Source of the DNA: Mesodorylaimus sp. YZB2_4
Lineage: Eukaryota > Nematoda > Enoplea > Dorylaimida > Dorylaimidae
NCBI GenBank assembly: GCA_030248295.1
Contig: JASANH010000830.1
Location: 1-64,000 of the forward strand
Length of the DNA stretch: 64,000 nucleotides
Reading direction: 5' to 3'
The first letter of the stretch is position 1, and each line of letters starts with the position of its first letter. Position numbers and translations under genes: made by a program. The notes under the pieces were generated by a model, which saw only the letters and a list, made by a program, of their open reading frames with translations, searched no databases and was not told where the DNA came from. Below are positions 20,624 to 31,287 of this stretch, one piece after another.

Positions 20624-21509
20624 GCAGCATGACAACCTGTACGCCTAACTGGTACGTGCGAGACGAGCCATCCAAGTGTAGCAACCCAGCCAGCTATACG
20701 TTCGAAATACACTGTGTGACATAACCTGTTTCAGTGGCAGCGCATCGTCCTAGCTCAAAAATCTTTTCGCTAATAGCGTCAGTGAACCGTTTAGACAAAA
20801 AGTATCGCAAGTTTCTAAGTTTTGATTAGTATGCTCGAATAACTCAACGATGTACTAATGCATCAATACTTCTTTTCGCTCACGCACGCTAGTGAGGACA
20901 CCCTTTTCGATATTCATCGCAGTTGATTAAACCAGTTTCAAGCAAACTTTTTGTTCTCTATCGAAAAGAAGCACCGCGTCGATTCCCGAGTACATGCTTG
21001 GCGACAGCTGCAATCTGGCCGTTCTCCCGGCGCCGAGCTGTAGTACAAAGTAGGTCATATCGTCTGCCTGAAAAAGACAGAAAGAAAATTTGTCAAATGG
21101 AATAAATTGCGCAGGACAGTCCGATTAGTTTTGTTCGTTTCACAAAAGTAGAGCGTGTCGTCGACTTGATACGTGACCTAAAAAGAGGTCAAGCGAACAG
21201 AAAAATGTGTGTAATGGATGCAAACAATTTTTTGAAATATTGTATGCCAACGTGTGGCAGATAAAAAAGGACTGGGCTAATTTTAAATTCCTGCGGCAGG
21301 GTAGGGTAAACGTACAGCGATGTTGCGGTCAAGTCGCCTTCGCTCAGGCCCAGAATCGTTCCACATGCTGACTCTACTGTAACCTAAAATAGACAAGTCA
21401 TCAATTGATCTGGCGCGGCCAGTCGGATTTACCAAGCGATAAAGATGGACTGGAGTCCAGATAGTATAAATAGTTACAAGTTGTGTTCATCCGTATTATT
21501 AACCACAGT

Positions 21510-22830
21510 TAGACCTCGGATCGGGTCAGGTAGTTTCGGGTCGGGTCGGGTCGGGTCAGCTAAATTTCGGGTGGGGTCGGGCCTCTTTTTTGAAAGATCG
21601 GGTCAGACGGGTAAAAAATACTGCAATTTTGCAAGTTTATACTTTTAGCAGTCACAGAAACCTCTTCGCATCTGTTCGACTGCAGTGTATGCAAAATTTG
21701 CTTTTGTAGAGCAACTTTTGCGAGAATAAAAAAGGAAAATTGCAAAGCTTTATAAAAGTGCATAAAAGCCTTGCACTCCCAGGTTTATTCTGAGTAACTT
21801 CCAAGTTTCAGGCAGGTCAGATGTGAGTATGACCAAATTTTCTGATCAGTTTCTGCGTAAGGGTTAATATTTCAGTAAGCTCTTATTAACAGCTCTTAGC
21901 AACTCTGATAAATGGGTGGTACTATAGTCTAAGCAAGACTACAGTATGCCTCTAACAGGTCTTCTCAGAAGTAAAGTCACATTTTATTCCTGAACATGAA
22001 CAAGTATGATAAGTTCTAGGGTATACCTAGTCGGAAATGCTTGGCATTTACTCTGTGCCTAACTTCCTTGGCTCATTGACTCCTTGACCATTTTACATTG
22101 CAAAACAGTTTTAGCTGTGTTCAAAAGTCATAGACACCCTAAGAACCTTCACTCACCTTCACCAGAAGAAATGTGACTGGAACTTGTTTCCAGCACAATA
22201 TGACCTTGTAAGCATTATCTTTTGTAAAAGCTAGATGCGTACTCTTGCATAGCTCGATATATATTTGGGTATTCTTAGTGCAGCCTGTTTTTAGCTCCAA
22301 ACTTAAGCAACTAGTCTCTATTACGCAAGCCTTTAAGACTGGTTAAATCTTGCTAAAGACTATAATCTGTTTCCTTTGAGAATATGCACGCCCTCCACGT
22401 TTCGCGTAGTGCCGCGTGTACATTTCCGAAGAGAACACAGTAGCGCAAACTCATACTCCTAGCTTACTCGAACGTAAACGGGAATGCGCCCCTGAAGGTA
22501 AGAGACACGACCATTAAACCAATACAGACCCTAGTCGCTTTTAGACCCACTACGCTTTCTAAGTTATTAGACCGCTATTGTGGGAAATAGGAACAAATGC
22601 TGTTTTGAAAGGACTTTGAGGATTACCGGGAAATAACTAAAGAAGAAAATTCAGGTGCGTAAAATAAGGTGTCTACATCGAAATATCTTAACACCTTTAC
22701 ATTAAAGTCACCACATGTTGGGAGGATTTATGCGAAGTTTTTATCTCAAGGAGCTTCAGCTGCTTATAACAAATTTCGGGTCAAGGACTTTCGAGTCGGG
22801 TCGGGTCGGGTCGACCTGATCCGGTGTCTA
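21510..22830. mobile_element. Non-autonomous hAT-like element with GGGTC subterminal repeats
   Basis: The left end TAGACCTCGGATCGGGTC at 21510 and the right end, read in reverse complement, TAGACACCGGATCAGGTC ending at 22830, form imperfect terminal inverted repeats. The flanks are ACCACAGT (21502-21509) and GCCACAGT (22831-22838), an 8-bp target duplication with one mismatch, as made by hAT transposases. Both ends carry tandem GGGTC units (21538-21558 and 22798-22814). No transposase ORF is visible in the 1.3 kb. Confidence 0.65.
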
Positions 22831-22838
22831 GCCACAGT

Positions 22839-25377
22839 GAGACCCCTCTCAGGTCAAATTTGCGACCCCATGTTCTACAGCACAGGGTCCACACTTTTGA
22901 ATTCATTTTTGATCGATATCTTCCGAAACTGTCAAGCATTTTGCGAAAATATAGTAAGGTCCTCCGAACTCTATTTCGAATATTAGGTCAAAAATTATCG
23001 AAATCCATCACGCGGTTATCAAAAGGGCCCCGCCCCCGGCTTCGTTTTAAACTTTTTAAGTGTTATAATTTTTGCTTAGGCGAAGAACTTTTTTTCGAGC
23101 ACAGGCATCGTACAGTTCCTACCAGGGCGACCAGGGGAATCTTGCGGTCGCGCACACGCTTCTTTAGGCGACCAGCACCACCCTCTACCTGTCTGCTATT
23201 TGTTGGGGAGACACTGGGAAAACAGCCGCATCGCTTGCGCCTGATGCCCCTTAGATTGTCCCTCAACCTCGGGCCCAATGGGATCTTACAGTAGTGAAAG
23301 GGTCTTTTTTTGATTAAGGTTGGAACCGTGGCCTAGCCTAGCCTAGCCTAGGCCTAGCTGCAGGGACACACCCGCTCATTAGATTTCGTATATGAAGGAT
23401 TTCTTGCCAGCTTTCTGGAGCAAATGGAAGACATTTAGGATTTTGCTCAGTGGGCTGTACAGCTTGATTAAAGCTGGTCAAACGGCTTACTCAGATCCAT
23501 TTCGCAAAGTTCAATCCCTATAAACGACTTTCCCCGCCTGGACCCAGCTGACATTTTATCGCACTCTTGGAGAGACTTTCGAATAAACACGGCAGGAGAC
23601 TCGCAATGTGGCTCGAACAAGAGGGACAGCTAACATATTCAACAGCCCTTGAAAAGCCCTTTATCGTACCGTGCGAACCTGGCTTCTTTTGTTCAAAGTT
23701 ACTGTAATCTCTTTTTCCCTCCAATTAGAAATATACTGTAAACCATGCATTTTTTCCAATGACATCGCACAACTGAAAGAACTCATTTCAGAAGCACAGT
23801 TTTTAAGTTTGGCGAGAACGTATCACAATCCACGAACTGATTTACAGGCTGCGAGTCGAACACATGCGTGCCCAGCCTGAGAGTAAGGGGTCTAATCCAC
23901 GACCAGAAGCTGGGTAACTCAAATATGGTTCCTGGAGTCGCGATATCCTTGCGGCTTTCTCTCCCAATCTGCTGACGTGTCACGGTGATAAATAATTAAA
24001 AAACGGAACAGTTACAGAGCAAACACCTTTTTTATCACACATGTGCGTCTGGCGACCATGATCCTATACAGCAGCAGGCGTATATTCATGGGACGTATGC
24101 AACAGGAAATTGTGCTCTTACACTGTATTCGTGTCTCTGGGTAACCGGTTGGCAGCTGGATTTTTATGCCCCCCTCTCGAGTGGGCAGTCCTACTGTAGT
24201 GTCCTCGCGTCATCTCTGTTCGTACGCCTAATGCTCACAGGCGTCGCTGATGTTGTTTGGCATGTCCTTTTGTCTGAGGTACTGGGGGGAGAAAAATATT
24301 TTGACCAAACAACGATTAGTGCAAAAAATTGAACTTCAGGTACGTCAGGTGCGCATTTTGAAGTCCTTTCATTAGCGAACGAAAACAAAGTTTTCACTTA
24401 GAGTACGAAGAGGATAGAAACACACAATGGCGGGAACACACACTTATGTTTGTCCTATGACGGCAACATTGTTTTTCCACGTGCCATATTCCATATTCCA
24501 TTATCAACGTAAAAAGAATACTCCTGCCAGATAATTTTAATACAAGAAATACTCGTGCGAACACAGTGCACGCGAAACAAACAAGCACTACAGTACTTTA
24601 TGCCTGACCAGCTCGAAATATCTTACAGGGCAATATGCTGAGAACAGTTTGAGCAACCACGGGTTGTTGATAGCCCACTCAAAGATGAGGGATCGAATGC
24701 TGTATGAGCCAAGTCACCTTAATTGGCGCGTATATTTTACGCAGTCGTTTCGACCAGAAGCGTTGCATCGCACGCTCATTTGACGCACCACGTCAACCCA
24801 CACTTCTACCACCCTAAGCTACTGTAATCTTTTGCTAGAGGCCATATTTGAACGAATGCACGAAAGCAACAAGCACATTTCGCCGAAGCACAGGAAGAAA
24901 TTTGCAAGTGTGCAAATTCGCCAAGATGAAGCGCATCCTTTAAGTTTAGGGCGAAGAAGCGTGTGGGAGTGCTCTACATATCGAGCAGCTGTAGTCTTCG
25001 AGTAGAAGTCAAGTTAGATGCGATGCATCAAGCAAGCAAGCGATGGGAAAGTTTTTAAACTATTTTTAAAATGCTGAAGTATCGCATCGAACTGTACTTC
25101 GGGCTTTCACTGTGCTAGAGGCTCGCATGACTTTAGAAAAAAAGAATTTTGCGACCTTATGAACTGTGGCCGAGTTGATAGCCTCATTTATACTCACCCC
25201 GAAGTATTCATGAACTTGGCTAGTGAGACCTCACTATCCTGTGAGGTCTTTTATCGCAGTGCAGTGGGGTGCATTGAAGTGCAAGGACAACTTTACCTAC
25301 AGTAGGACACATTGAAAGAGAAATCACAGAGACAAGATCTGCTGTATCCTTTTCTTACTGGGCCGCTTCCAGATTCT
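22839..25377. other. Intergenic, no gene seen
   Basis: I found no supported coding region. A short CCTAG tandem repeat lies at about 23330-23356, and a hairpin-capable GACCTCAC...GTGAGGTC pair lies near 25226-25247. Confidence 0.5.
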
Positions 25378-26343
25378 CTAATCGGAAAAGCCTGGGAAAC
25401 AAATTCGCATCATGATAGCCCAGGATTCTTCCATTTTTTCGTTCCTTAAATCAAGCGGTTCTCTTTTCATGATCATATTCTCACTATTATGGTTGTGGTC
25501 GATATGTAGTCTCACTTTGGCCACTTCAGTATGCGCGTACGGGCAATAGGGACAGTGGAATTGTTTCAATTTCGAATGGCGTCGAGCGTGATTTTGTAAA
25601 TTAGCTAATCGATTAGTCATGATTTGATTTTGACATAATCGACATCTGACTCGGTCGCCCCACTGAGAGTGATTTTTGGTACGGCCACGCTGTCGTAATT
25701 TCAATGAATAATCGGCGGTTGAACTAGAAATAAGAGCCGCCTGACTGGTCATGGCTGCGGGATTGTAATGATAGAGATGGTGCTCCTTCTCGGGACGCAG
25801 GCCTATCATCGACTGGGGTGGAATAGGATGGAACAAATGGTCGATTGGTGATTCCGCAGTGGGAGTCTTTCCTGCACCTATCGCTTCACTAGGCTCACGA
25901 TCAGATTCAGGACTGATTGGAAAAGTGGTGGAATGGCACAGTTCTGCCGGTACAGTGGGAAGTTGGAGATGAGCACGACCGAGGCCTGAAGCAGAGGATG
26001 CGAAGGCGGATGCTGGCAACATCGACGTTGTGGATGAGGGGGCGTTGTCTTTCGATGATAGCATTATGTTGTAGAGGATATTTTGGTAATGTTGGTAAAA
26101 TATGCTGTCAATGGCCAGTTTCTTGGTTGCTAACTGTTTTCGGTCCTGCGTTGGTCGATATGATGGTGACGACGAGACTGAGGAGCCGTTTGAATGGTCG
26201 CTTGAGCCAGCTGGCGACAATGAACTGGCGGGGATGAACATAGGAGCTCTATCGTTATTGCAGCTCTTATCAGTGAGCGATGGTGGCAAGTATTTTTGAT
26301 GAGAATTGTGATACAAAAAAGCTGGCGCGAGGCCACTCATCAT
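25378..26343 (-). CDS. C2H2 zinc-finger protein, nematode-type two-finger family (paralogue 1)
   Basis: A 321-residue frame starts at ATG 26343. An acceptor-like TACTTTAG sits six bases upstream, so an upstream exon or trans-splice site is possible. Residues 1-220 are Ser/Pro-rich and low in complexity. An LRQRGR block precedes two C2H2 fingers: residues 234-256 (CRLC...HARRH, 14 residues between C and H) and 264-285 (CPYC...HIDHNH). A conserved tail follows (PLDLRNEKMEESW, then CFPGF at the end). The same LRQRGR-two finger-tail block occurs in the protein at 30004-31287. It is probably a nuclear DNA- or RNA-binding regulator. I do not recognise the exact orthologue. Four GATA-type sites lie within 720 bases upstream. 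Confidence 0.85.
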   Translation of the reverse strand: MMSGLAPAFLYHNSHQKYLPPSLTDKSCNNDRAPMFIPASSLSPAGSSDHSNGSSVSSSPSYRPTQDRKQLATKKLAIDSIFYQHYQNILYNIMLSSKDNAPSSTTSMLPASAFASSASGLGRAHLQLPTVPAELCHSTTFPISPESDREPSEAIGAGKTPTAESPIDHLFHPIPPQSMIGLRPEKEHHLYHYNPAAMTSQAALISSSTADYSLKLRQRGRTKNHSQWGDRVRCRLCQNQIMTNRLANLQNHARRHSKLKQFHCPYCPYAHTEVAKVRLHIDHNHNSENMIMKREPLDLRNEKMEESWAIMMRICFPGFSD

Positions 26344-26649
26344 AGCGTCTAAAGTAAGATACTGTATATTAGTGAATTAATATCGAATAGATAAGGTGTA
26401 AAAAACCGTAAACGCAGGTAACTATGGAGAAACAAAGGGAGCTATTACTAATAGGGAGTGGGGTTATTTTTTTTCGATACAGCTACATACATTATCAAGT
26501 ATTTATGAGAGCATAAGGATAAAATCTTTAAATCGACTTTCCTGAACTTTGCCGCTTGCTTCCCTGATCAGTGACAAATGAATCTCACACCACCAATGTC
26601 TCTCAGGTGCTTTCACCAATAAAGATGCATACTTGCGGATATAATAAGC

Positions 26650-27065
26650 ACTGATAAAGACAGACACCTTTTCTATTTGAAGACTACACTATCATCGGAA
26701 GAGTAGACTACCAGCAAAAGCGGCAGCAATCATTTGACAAAAAATCTAGAACAAAGATAGGCTTGTGTACCGAAAAGTCTGTCTCCATAATCTGCTGATA
26801 GATTTGCGGGCAAACAGAAATATCAAGAGTGGTTCAAGAGCAGCTCGATAAGCAGAGCAAGACATTACAGGTAGTCTGAAAACTTAAAAAAAGAGACACA
26901 TTGTCCTAACATGAAAATCACAGCTAGTTTCCAAGAAAGATAGATGTGAAAAAATCATGGAAAATGTGAGATCACTCACTGATAACAGCGGTAACAGAAA
27001 ATATGTCTTATCAGTCAGGACAAATGGTCGATATCATTAAATGAGAAGGGTACATTCTTATCAGT
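26650..27065. promoter_or_regulatory. Cluster of four ACTGATAA GATA-type sites upstream of the first zinc-finger gene
   Basis: Exact ACTGATAA or its complement TTATCAGT occurs at 26650-26657, 26978-26985, 27008-27015 and 27058-27065; a fifth copy is at 26267-26274 inside the coding region. In C. elegans, ACTGATAA is the extended GATA motif of intestinal genes bound by ELT-2/ELT-7. An enhancer role here is inferred from the clustering. Confidence 0.45.
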
Positions 27066-30003
27066 CAGTCTCATCCTTAGCTTATCACGGGTCTTCGCTA
27101 GTCGATCACAAGCTTTTGTCCCTGACAAAACTATATTTTCCACTAATCAGCAAGAGCCCATGATCCCTTCATTCTCATATTGAAATCTGCCACAGAAAAT
27201 TGGAATCGCTTACCTAGCATTGACAATGAGTAAGCGCTTGGGAAGTCGAGTCAGACAAGCACTCAATAGCGAGCCACCATCTCAGGTGCACAAACTTCAA
27301 GACTAATGACGCCAGAGTGTATTATCGACTGGTCGTGAGGGGATGATAGTCAGCTCATCAACACGCACGTTCTTCAAGTTTACATAAAATGCAATTTTCT
27401 CAAGCTCCCTTCTCTTTCACGTCCTCACGTATGTTCAAGATGGTACGATACGATAGTGTTACACGTATGTACGTTCAAGGCACACGTTGGACTGGCCCCT
27501 ATTACTCTTTTTCTTATTCTTCGAAAAGACGTCTGCTACGACTTATCGCTAGGCTCTTGTGGGGGCGCAGGGCACACGCACCGGTCGCCCCGTTAGTAAT
27601 AAGCTCACTCTCTTTTACTTCCTTGTCGCAAGGTCCCTTCGTCATCATTGTTAGCCGCAGAGACAGCGGAACCAGCAGCCCGTGCGCACAGTAGACGCAC
27701 CTAAGCCGGTGCACGAGAGAATGTGATAGATAGTTCGATTTGAAACCAAGCAAAGCTCTGTTTTCATCCCACAACGCGGCCTAATATTGAGCTATTCTAG
27801 AATAAAGCGTATCACAACCATCCACGCCCAAATGCCCAATCACCTGCCCTCGCGTAAGCCCAATTAGAACACGTACTGTATACTCATGCGAAGTTTAGCA
27901 TTCAAGCATCGCAATAGAGTTGCAAAAAAATAGAATGGACTCATTGATCAGAAATTTCTAAAAGGTAAAAAACCAGGGAGCATGGTGTGCCTATAAATGC
28001 TCAAATAATTGCGTTTGCCAGCAGACGGCGCAAAAAATACATCTCTGTCTTTTATCAGACCTTTACACAGAATATGTGAAGAAGTTCCTGATAACCATAT
28101 TTGTCTTCTGCTATAGCTGATACCCTCCATCAGCAAAAACGCTTATTGCACTTTGCAGCCTCGGATGCACGCCATGCCTAGTACACACCGTGTTTGTATA
28201 TTAGGCATGCATGGGTGTTTGTGAAGGCAAAAGTATACGAGCGTGGCATGAAATTTAAAAAGTGGGCACGCACTTAAGACATTTTAAAAAAGCCCCACAT
28301 ACACTTATGCTTTCTTTTAAAGGCAGGAAAATAAAAAAAGATGCGAGGCATAAAAATTTATGGCACAAGAATGGGCAGTAGGCATAAAACTTTGACTGTA
28401 GATATGGAGTCATGCGTTCTATAAAACCTTTAATTGTCACAAATAAACCTACAGTTCAGAAAGTATGAAAAAGAACTTAAAAAACAAAAACTACGGCTAG
28501 CTGCGCTAGAATACAAAACAGCGGATAGGCATTATCAAAAATTTAAAATCTGGACAACAGAATTCCTTTAAAAAATAGAGGAAGCACCCAAATCTGAGCT
28601 TTATATTCAAAAACCTATTATTGTTTTCTCCGAATCATATCTTGCCTTTTTAACTTGAGCCAAGCAGCAAAGAAATGAACACGGCTACAGTAGGTTGTCT
28701 CGATTCGTCACGTCAAATCCATGTTAGCATGTGCGCCCACGACTCGTTTTCTCCTTCCCTCACGTTACGCACCAAACGCACTTCCGCGTCTTCTGGACTG
28801 CACCAGCGGGTACGTCCTATCGATTACAATATGGGCCGCTACTGTAGTCAGTGACCATCCATTTGGCAGGAAACGTGCCAAATGGACTCTTATTCGAGAA
28901 CGAGCGAGACTTGTTTTGCTCGAACTTTCATGCCTCGGATTTAATTGGGGAAGCTAAAATGAGTAAGGCGGTAATTAGTGCGGGACTCGTCAACCGGGCA
29001 GGCACGTAGTACAGAGGTCACGTGAGGCCTCTGATACAGTAATCATGCTCTTCATATCACTATGTTGGGACTGGGTGTGATAGGCCGTGTTTTCCGTGCT
29101 GATTGTTCGAAGTAACATGAAGCTGTAGGTGTTTTGATGATCACACGTTTGACCTTGTCCTCAAGCAGGACAGCTGGAAGGGATTTCTCAAAAACAACAA
29201 GGACTCGAGGTGATAAAAGTGGGTGGCCAGTATACTGTAGCTGTGCGATGATGAAGATCATCTCGTGTCCCATCACCCTCGAGTTAGGTGATGGCAAAAT
29301 ATGATCATAAAGGATGACCTGTAGAATAGAGCAAAGCCCAGCGGACATAAATGACATTAGAATATGTCCTGTTACCGCTTATCACAGCGACCATAATGAA
29401 ATCGGGCAGATATGGAAAATGCGTGAAAGATTTTCCCAGTGCGAACCCGAAGACATAATGCTGTGATTTACATTTCACACAGAAATTACAAGGCATTGCG
29501 GCTTATGAGCTTTGGCAAATCACTATGGTTACGAGCTATCACTAGAGCTGATGTGCCTCTTCCTTCCAAGCAACCACCAGGACCCTCATTCAATGTACTT
29601 CCTCATTTTCGGCCTACTGTAGGTTTTCCGTGCTGGTAATTTCATGATCTAGAACCTGGTCTTTTTATCATACACGCACTCTCCCTGAATGCACAACATA
29701 CTGTAGTTACACACAATACACGCAATACGAGTACCCATATCGATGTCACATGTAAGCGTAAACCTTTGGGCTAAAATTTATCACCTCATCACAAGTTTAT
29801 CATTATGTCGACTCAGCCACCAGGTATCTAATACTCGATGTACTCAATACCAGTATATCGAAAGAACGGCGCGATCAGGGACGCGAACTACGATTGACTG
29901 GGCCAGGATTTGTGCCAGTCAGACTTTGGAGTCCTTATCACTCGACCAGGCGCATTGATACAATGGAAAGCTCTAACTGTCATTCTTAGTCACCAGTGAT
30001 AAC
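27066..30003. other. Intergenic between the zinc-finger genes, no gene seen
   Basis: I found no supported gene. There is a perfect hairpin at 28859-28885 (10-bp arms, 7-base loop) and several TACTGTAG octamers. An open minus-strand stretch at 29052-29357 looks mildly protein-like but has no recognised domain, so it is not called. Confidence 0.5.
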
Positions 30004-31287
30004 TCACGCATATCCGGGAAAGCATTCCCGCATAAGCATGGACCACGCGGCTTCCATATCGTCGTTGCGTTTGTCTAGCGGTTGACTGCGATCATCTTTG
30101 TGGTTGTGCAGCATATGAAGGCGTACTTTGGCCACCTCGGTATGCGCGTACGAACAATAGCAACAGTGGAATTGTTTCAGGACAGCGTGTCGTCGTACGT
30201 GATTGTGTAAATTCGATAACCGATTGGCCAAGATTCGATTGCGGCACAAGCGACAAGACGCGTACGCATTCGAGTCGCGCTCGTGTCGTCGCAGTTGGCG
30301 ACCACGTTGTCGCAACTTCGCCCCCGTTATCAAACAGTTGGATTCAGATACGTTGTTTCCCGTTGATGCGGCTGCCATGCCACGCGGCGTGGCTGGTGGA
30401 GTATCCAACAATTGGGACGGGTGATGCTGATGACGCGACCAAATGGCTGCGGCTATCGCATCAGCGGTCGCAGGGAAGTAAGCACTGCTGTCAGCCGGCT
30501 TGAGGGCGTTGATTATGGCCGAGTGATCGCTTTGGTGGTGGGCGGATGGAGGGGCCGTTGTTGTGGGGAGATACTGTAGAAGTGGATTGACAGCGGCTGA
30601 CAAAAACGGATTGTATGGAAATGATGCGGTGGGGAGTTTGGGTTGTGCGTTGGTGGTCGCAGTCGCAGTCGCATTAGCGCCCCAAAGGACGGTGGGCAAA
30701 GTGAGCGATGAAAATTCGATTGGTGGTGATGGTGGATCGAGTTTTGTGATCGCTCGTATTTGACCTTGTTGTAATTTCAGCTGTTCCAAAAATTTTCTTT
30801 GCTGCGCTTCTAAAATCGATCCCAAATCTTGATCCGTCGGTGTGGTTGGAGATACGGTTTTGGGGGAATAGAAACTTGCCAAAAATTCTTTCTCTTTCTC
30901 TTTGATTATTTCATCGTTTCGATTCTCTTTGACGATCGCCTCCACATCCAGATCCGTGTCGTCTACAGTCACGTCGACATCTTCATCAGCTTCTAACAGT
31001 TCCTCGCTGTCCACGCGTCCGTCCTCTTCTTCCTCGTCGTCTCCTTCGCCGTCACTTCCTGCCGCCTTGATTATTATGCCCCGATCACGACGATCGATTG
31101 ACTGTTTTTGATCAATGTGATCCTCATCATCGATCAGTTTGACCATTTCTCCTTTGGCATTTGTGAAGGATACATTGGTGTACCCGTTCTCGAAAAGGAC
31201 TCTGAGCAATTTCGTCTCCATACCAGGCCTCATTTGCACAACAGCAAATGATTGGCTATTGGCCAAATCGGTTCCTTGGACGTCCAT
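30004..31287 (-). CDS. C2H2 zinc-finger protein, nematode-type two-finger family (paralogue 2)
   Basis: A 427-residue single open frame. The N-terminus has no recognised fold. Residues about 75-115 are strongly acidic (a run of Glu/Asp such as GDDEEEEDG). A Q-rich helix-like segment (LEAQQRKFLEQLKLQQGQ) and an Ala/Pro/Thr-rich region follow. An LRQRGR block precedes two C2H2 fingers from residue 345 (CRLC...HVRRH and CYC...HMLHNH) and a tail with PLDKRNDDMEAAW and CFPGYA. The fingers, their linker HAVLKQFHC and the tail match the gene at 25378-26343, so the two arose by duplication; the N-termini are unrelated in sequence and length. It is probably a nuclear regulator. The start at 31287 is the first ATG; no upstream exon was identified. 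Confidence 0.87.
   Translation of the reverse strand: MDVQGTDLANSQSFAVVQMRPGMETKLLRVLFENGYTNVSFTNAKGEMVKLIDDEDHIDQKQSIDRRDRGIIIKAAGSDGEGDDEEEEDGRVDSEELLEADEDVDVTVDDTDLDVEAIVKENRNDEIIKEKEKEFLASFYSPKTVSPTTPTDQDLGSILEAQQRKFLEQLKLQQGQIRAITKLDPPSPPIEFSSLTLPTVLWGANATATATTNAQPKLPTASFPYNPFLSAAVNPLLQYLPTTTAPPSAHHQSDHSAIINALKPADSSAYFPATADAIAAAIWSRHQHHPSQLLDTPPATPRGMAAASTGNNVSESNCLITGAKLRQRGRQLRRHERDSNAYASCRLCRNRILANRLSNLHNHVRRHAVLKQFHCCYCSYAHTEVAKVRLHMLHNHKDDRSQPLDKRNDDMEAAWSMLMRECFPGYA

Noticed and set aside
23328..23358. CCTAG tandem repeat as an interstitial telomere
   Set aside because: The nematode telomere complement is GCCTAA; the unit here is a five-base CCTAG and only a few copies long.
29052..29357. 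Minus-strand open stretch between the zinc-finger genes
   Set aside because: Somewhat protein-like but without a domain, clear splice sites or partner exons.
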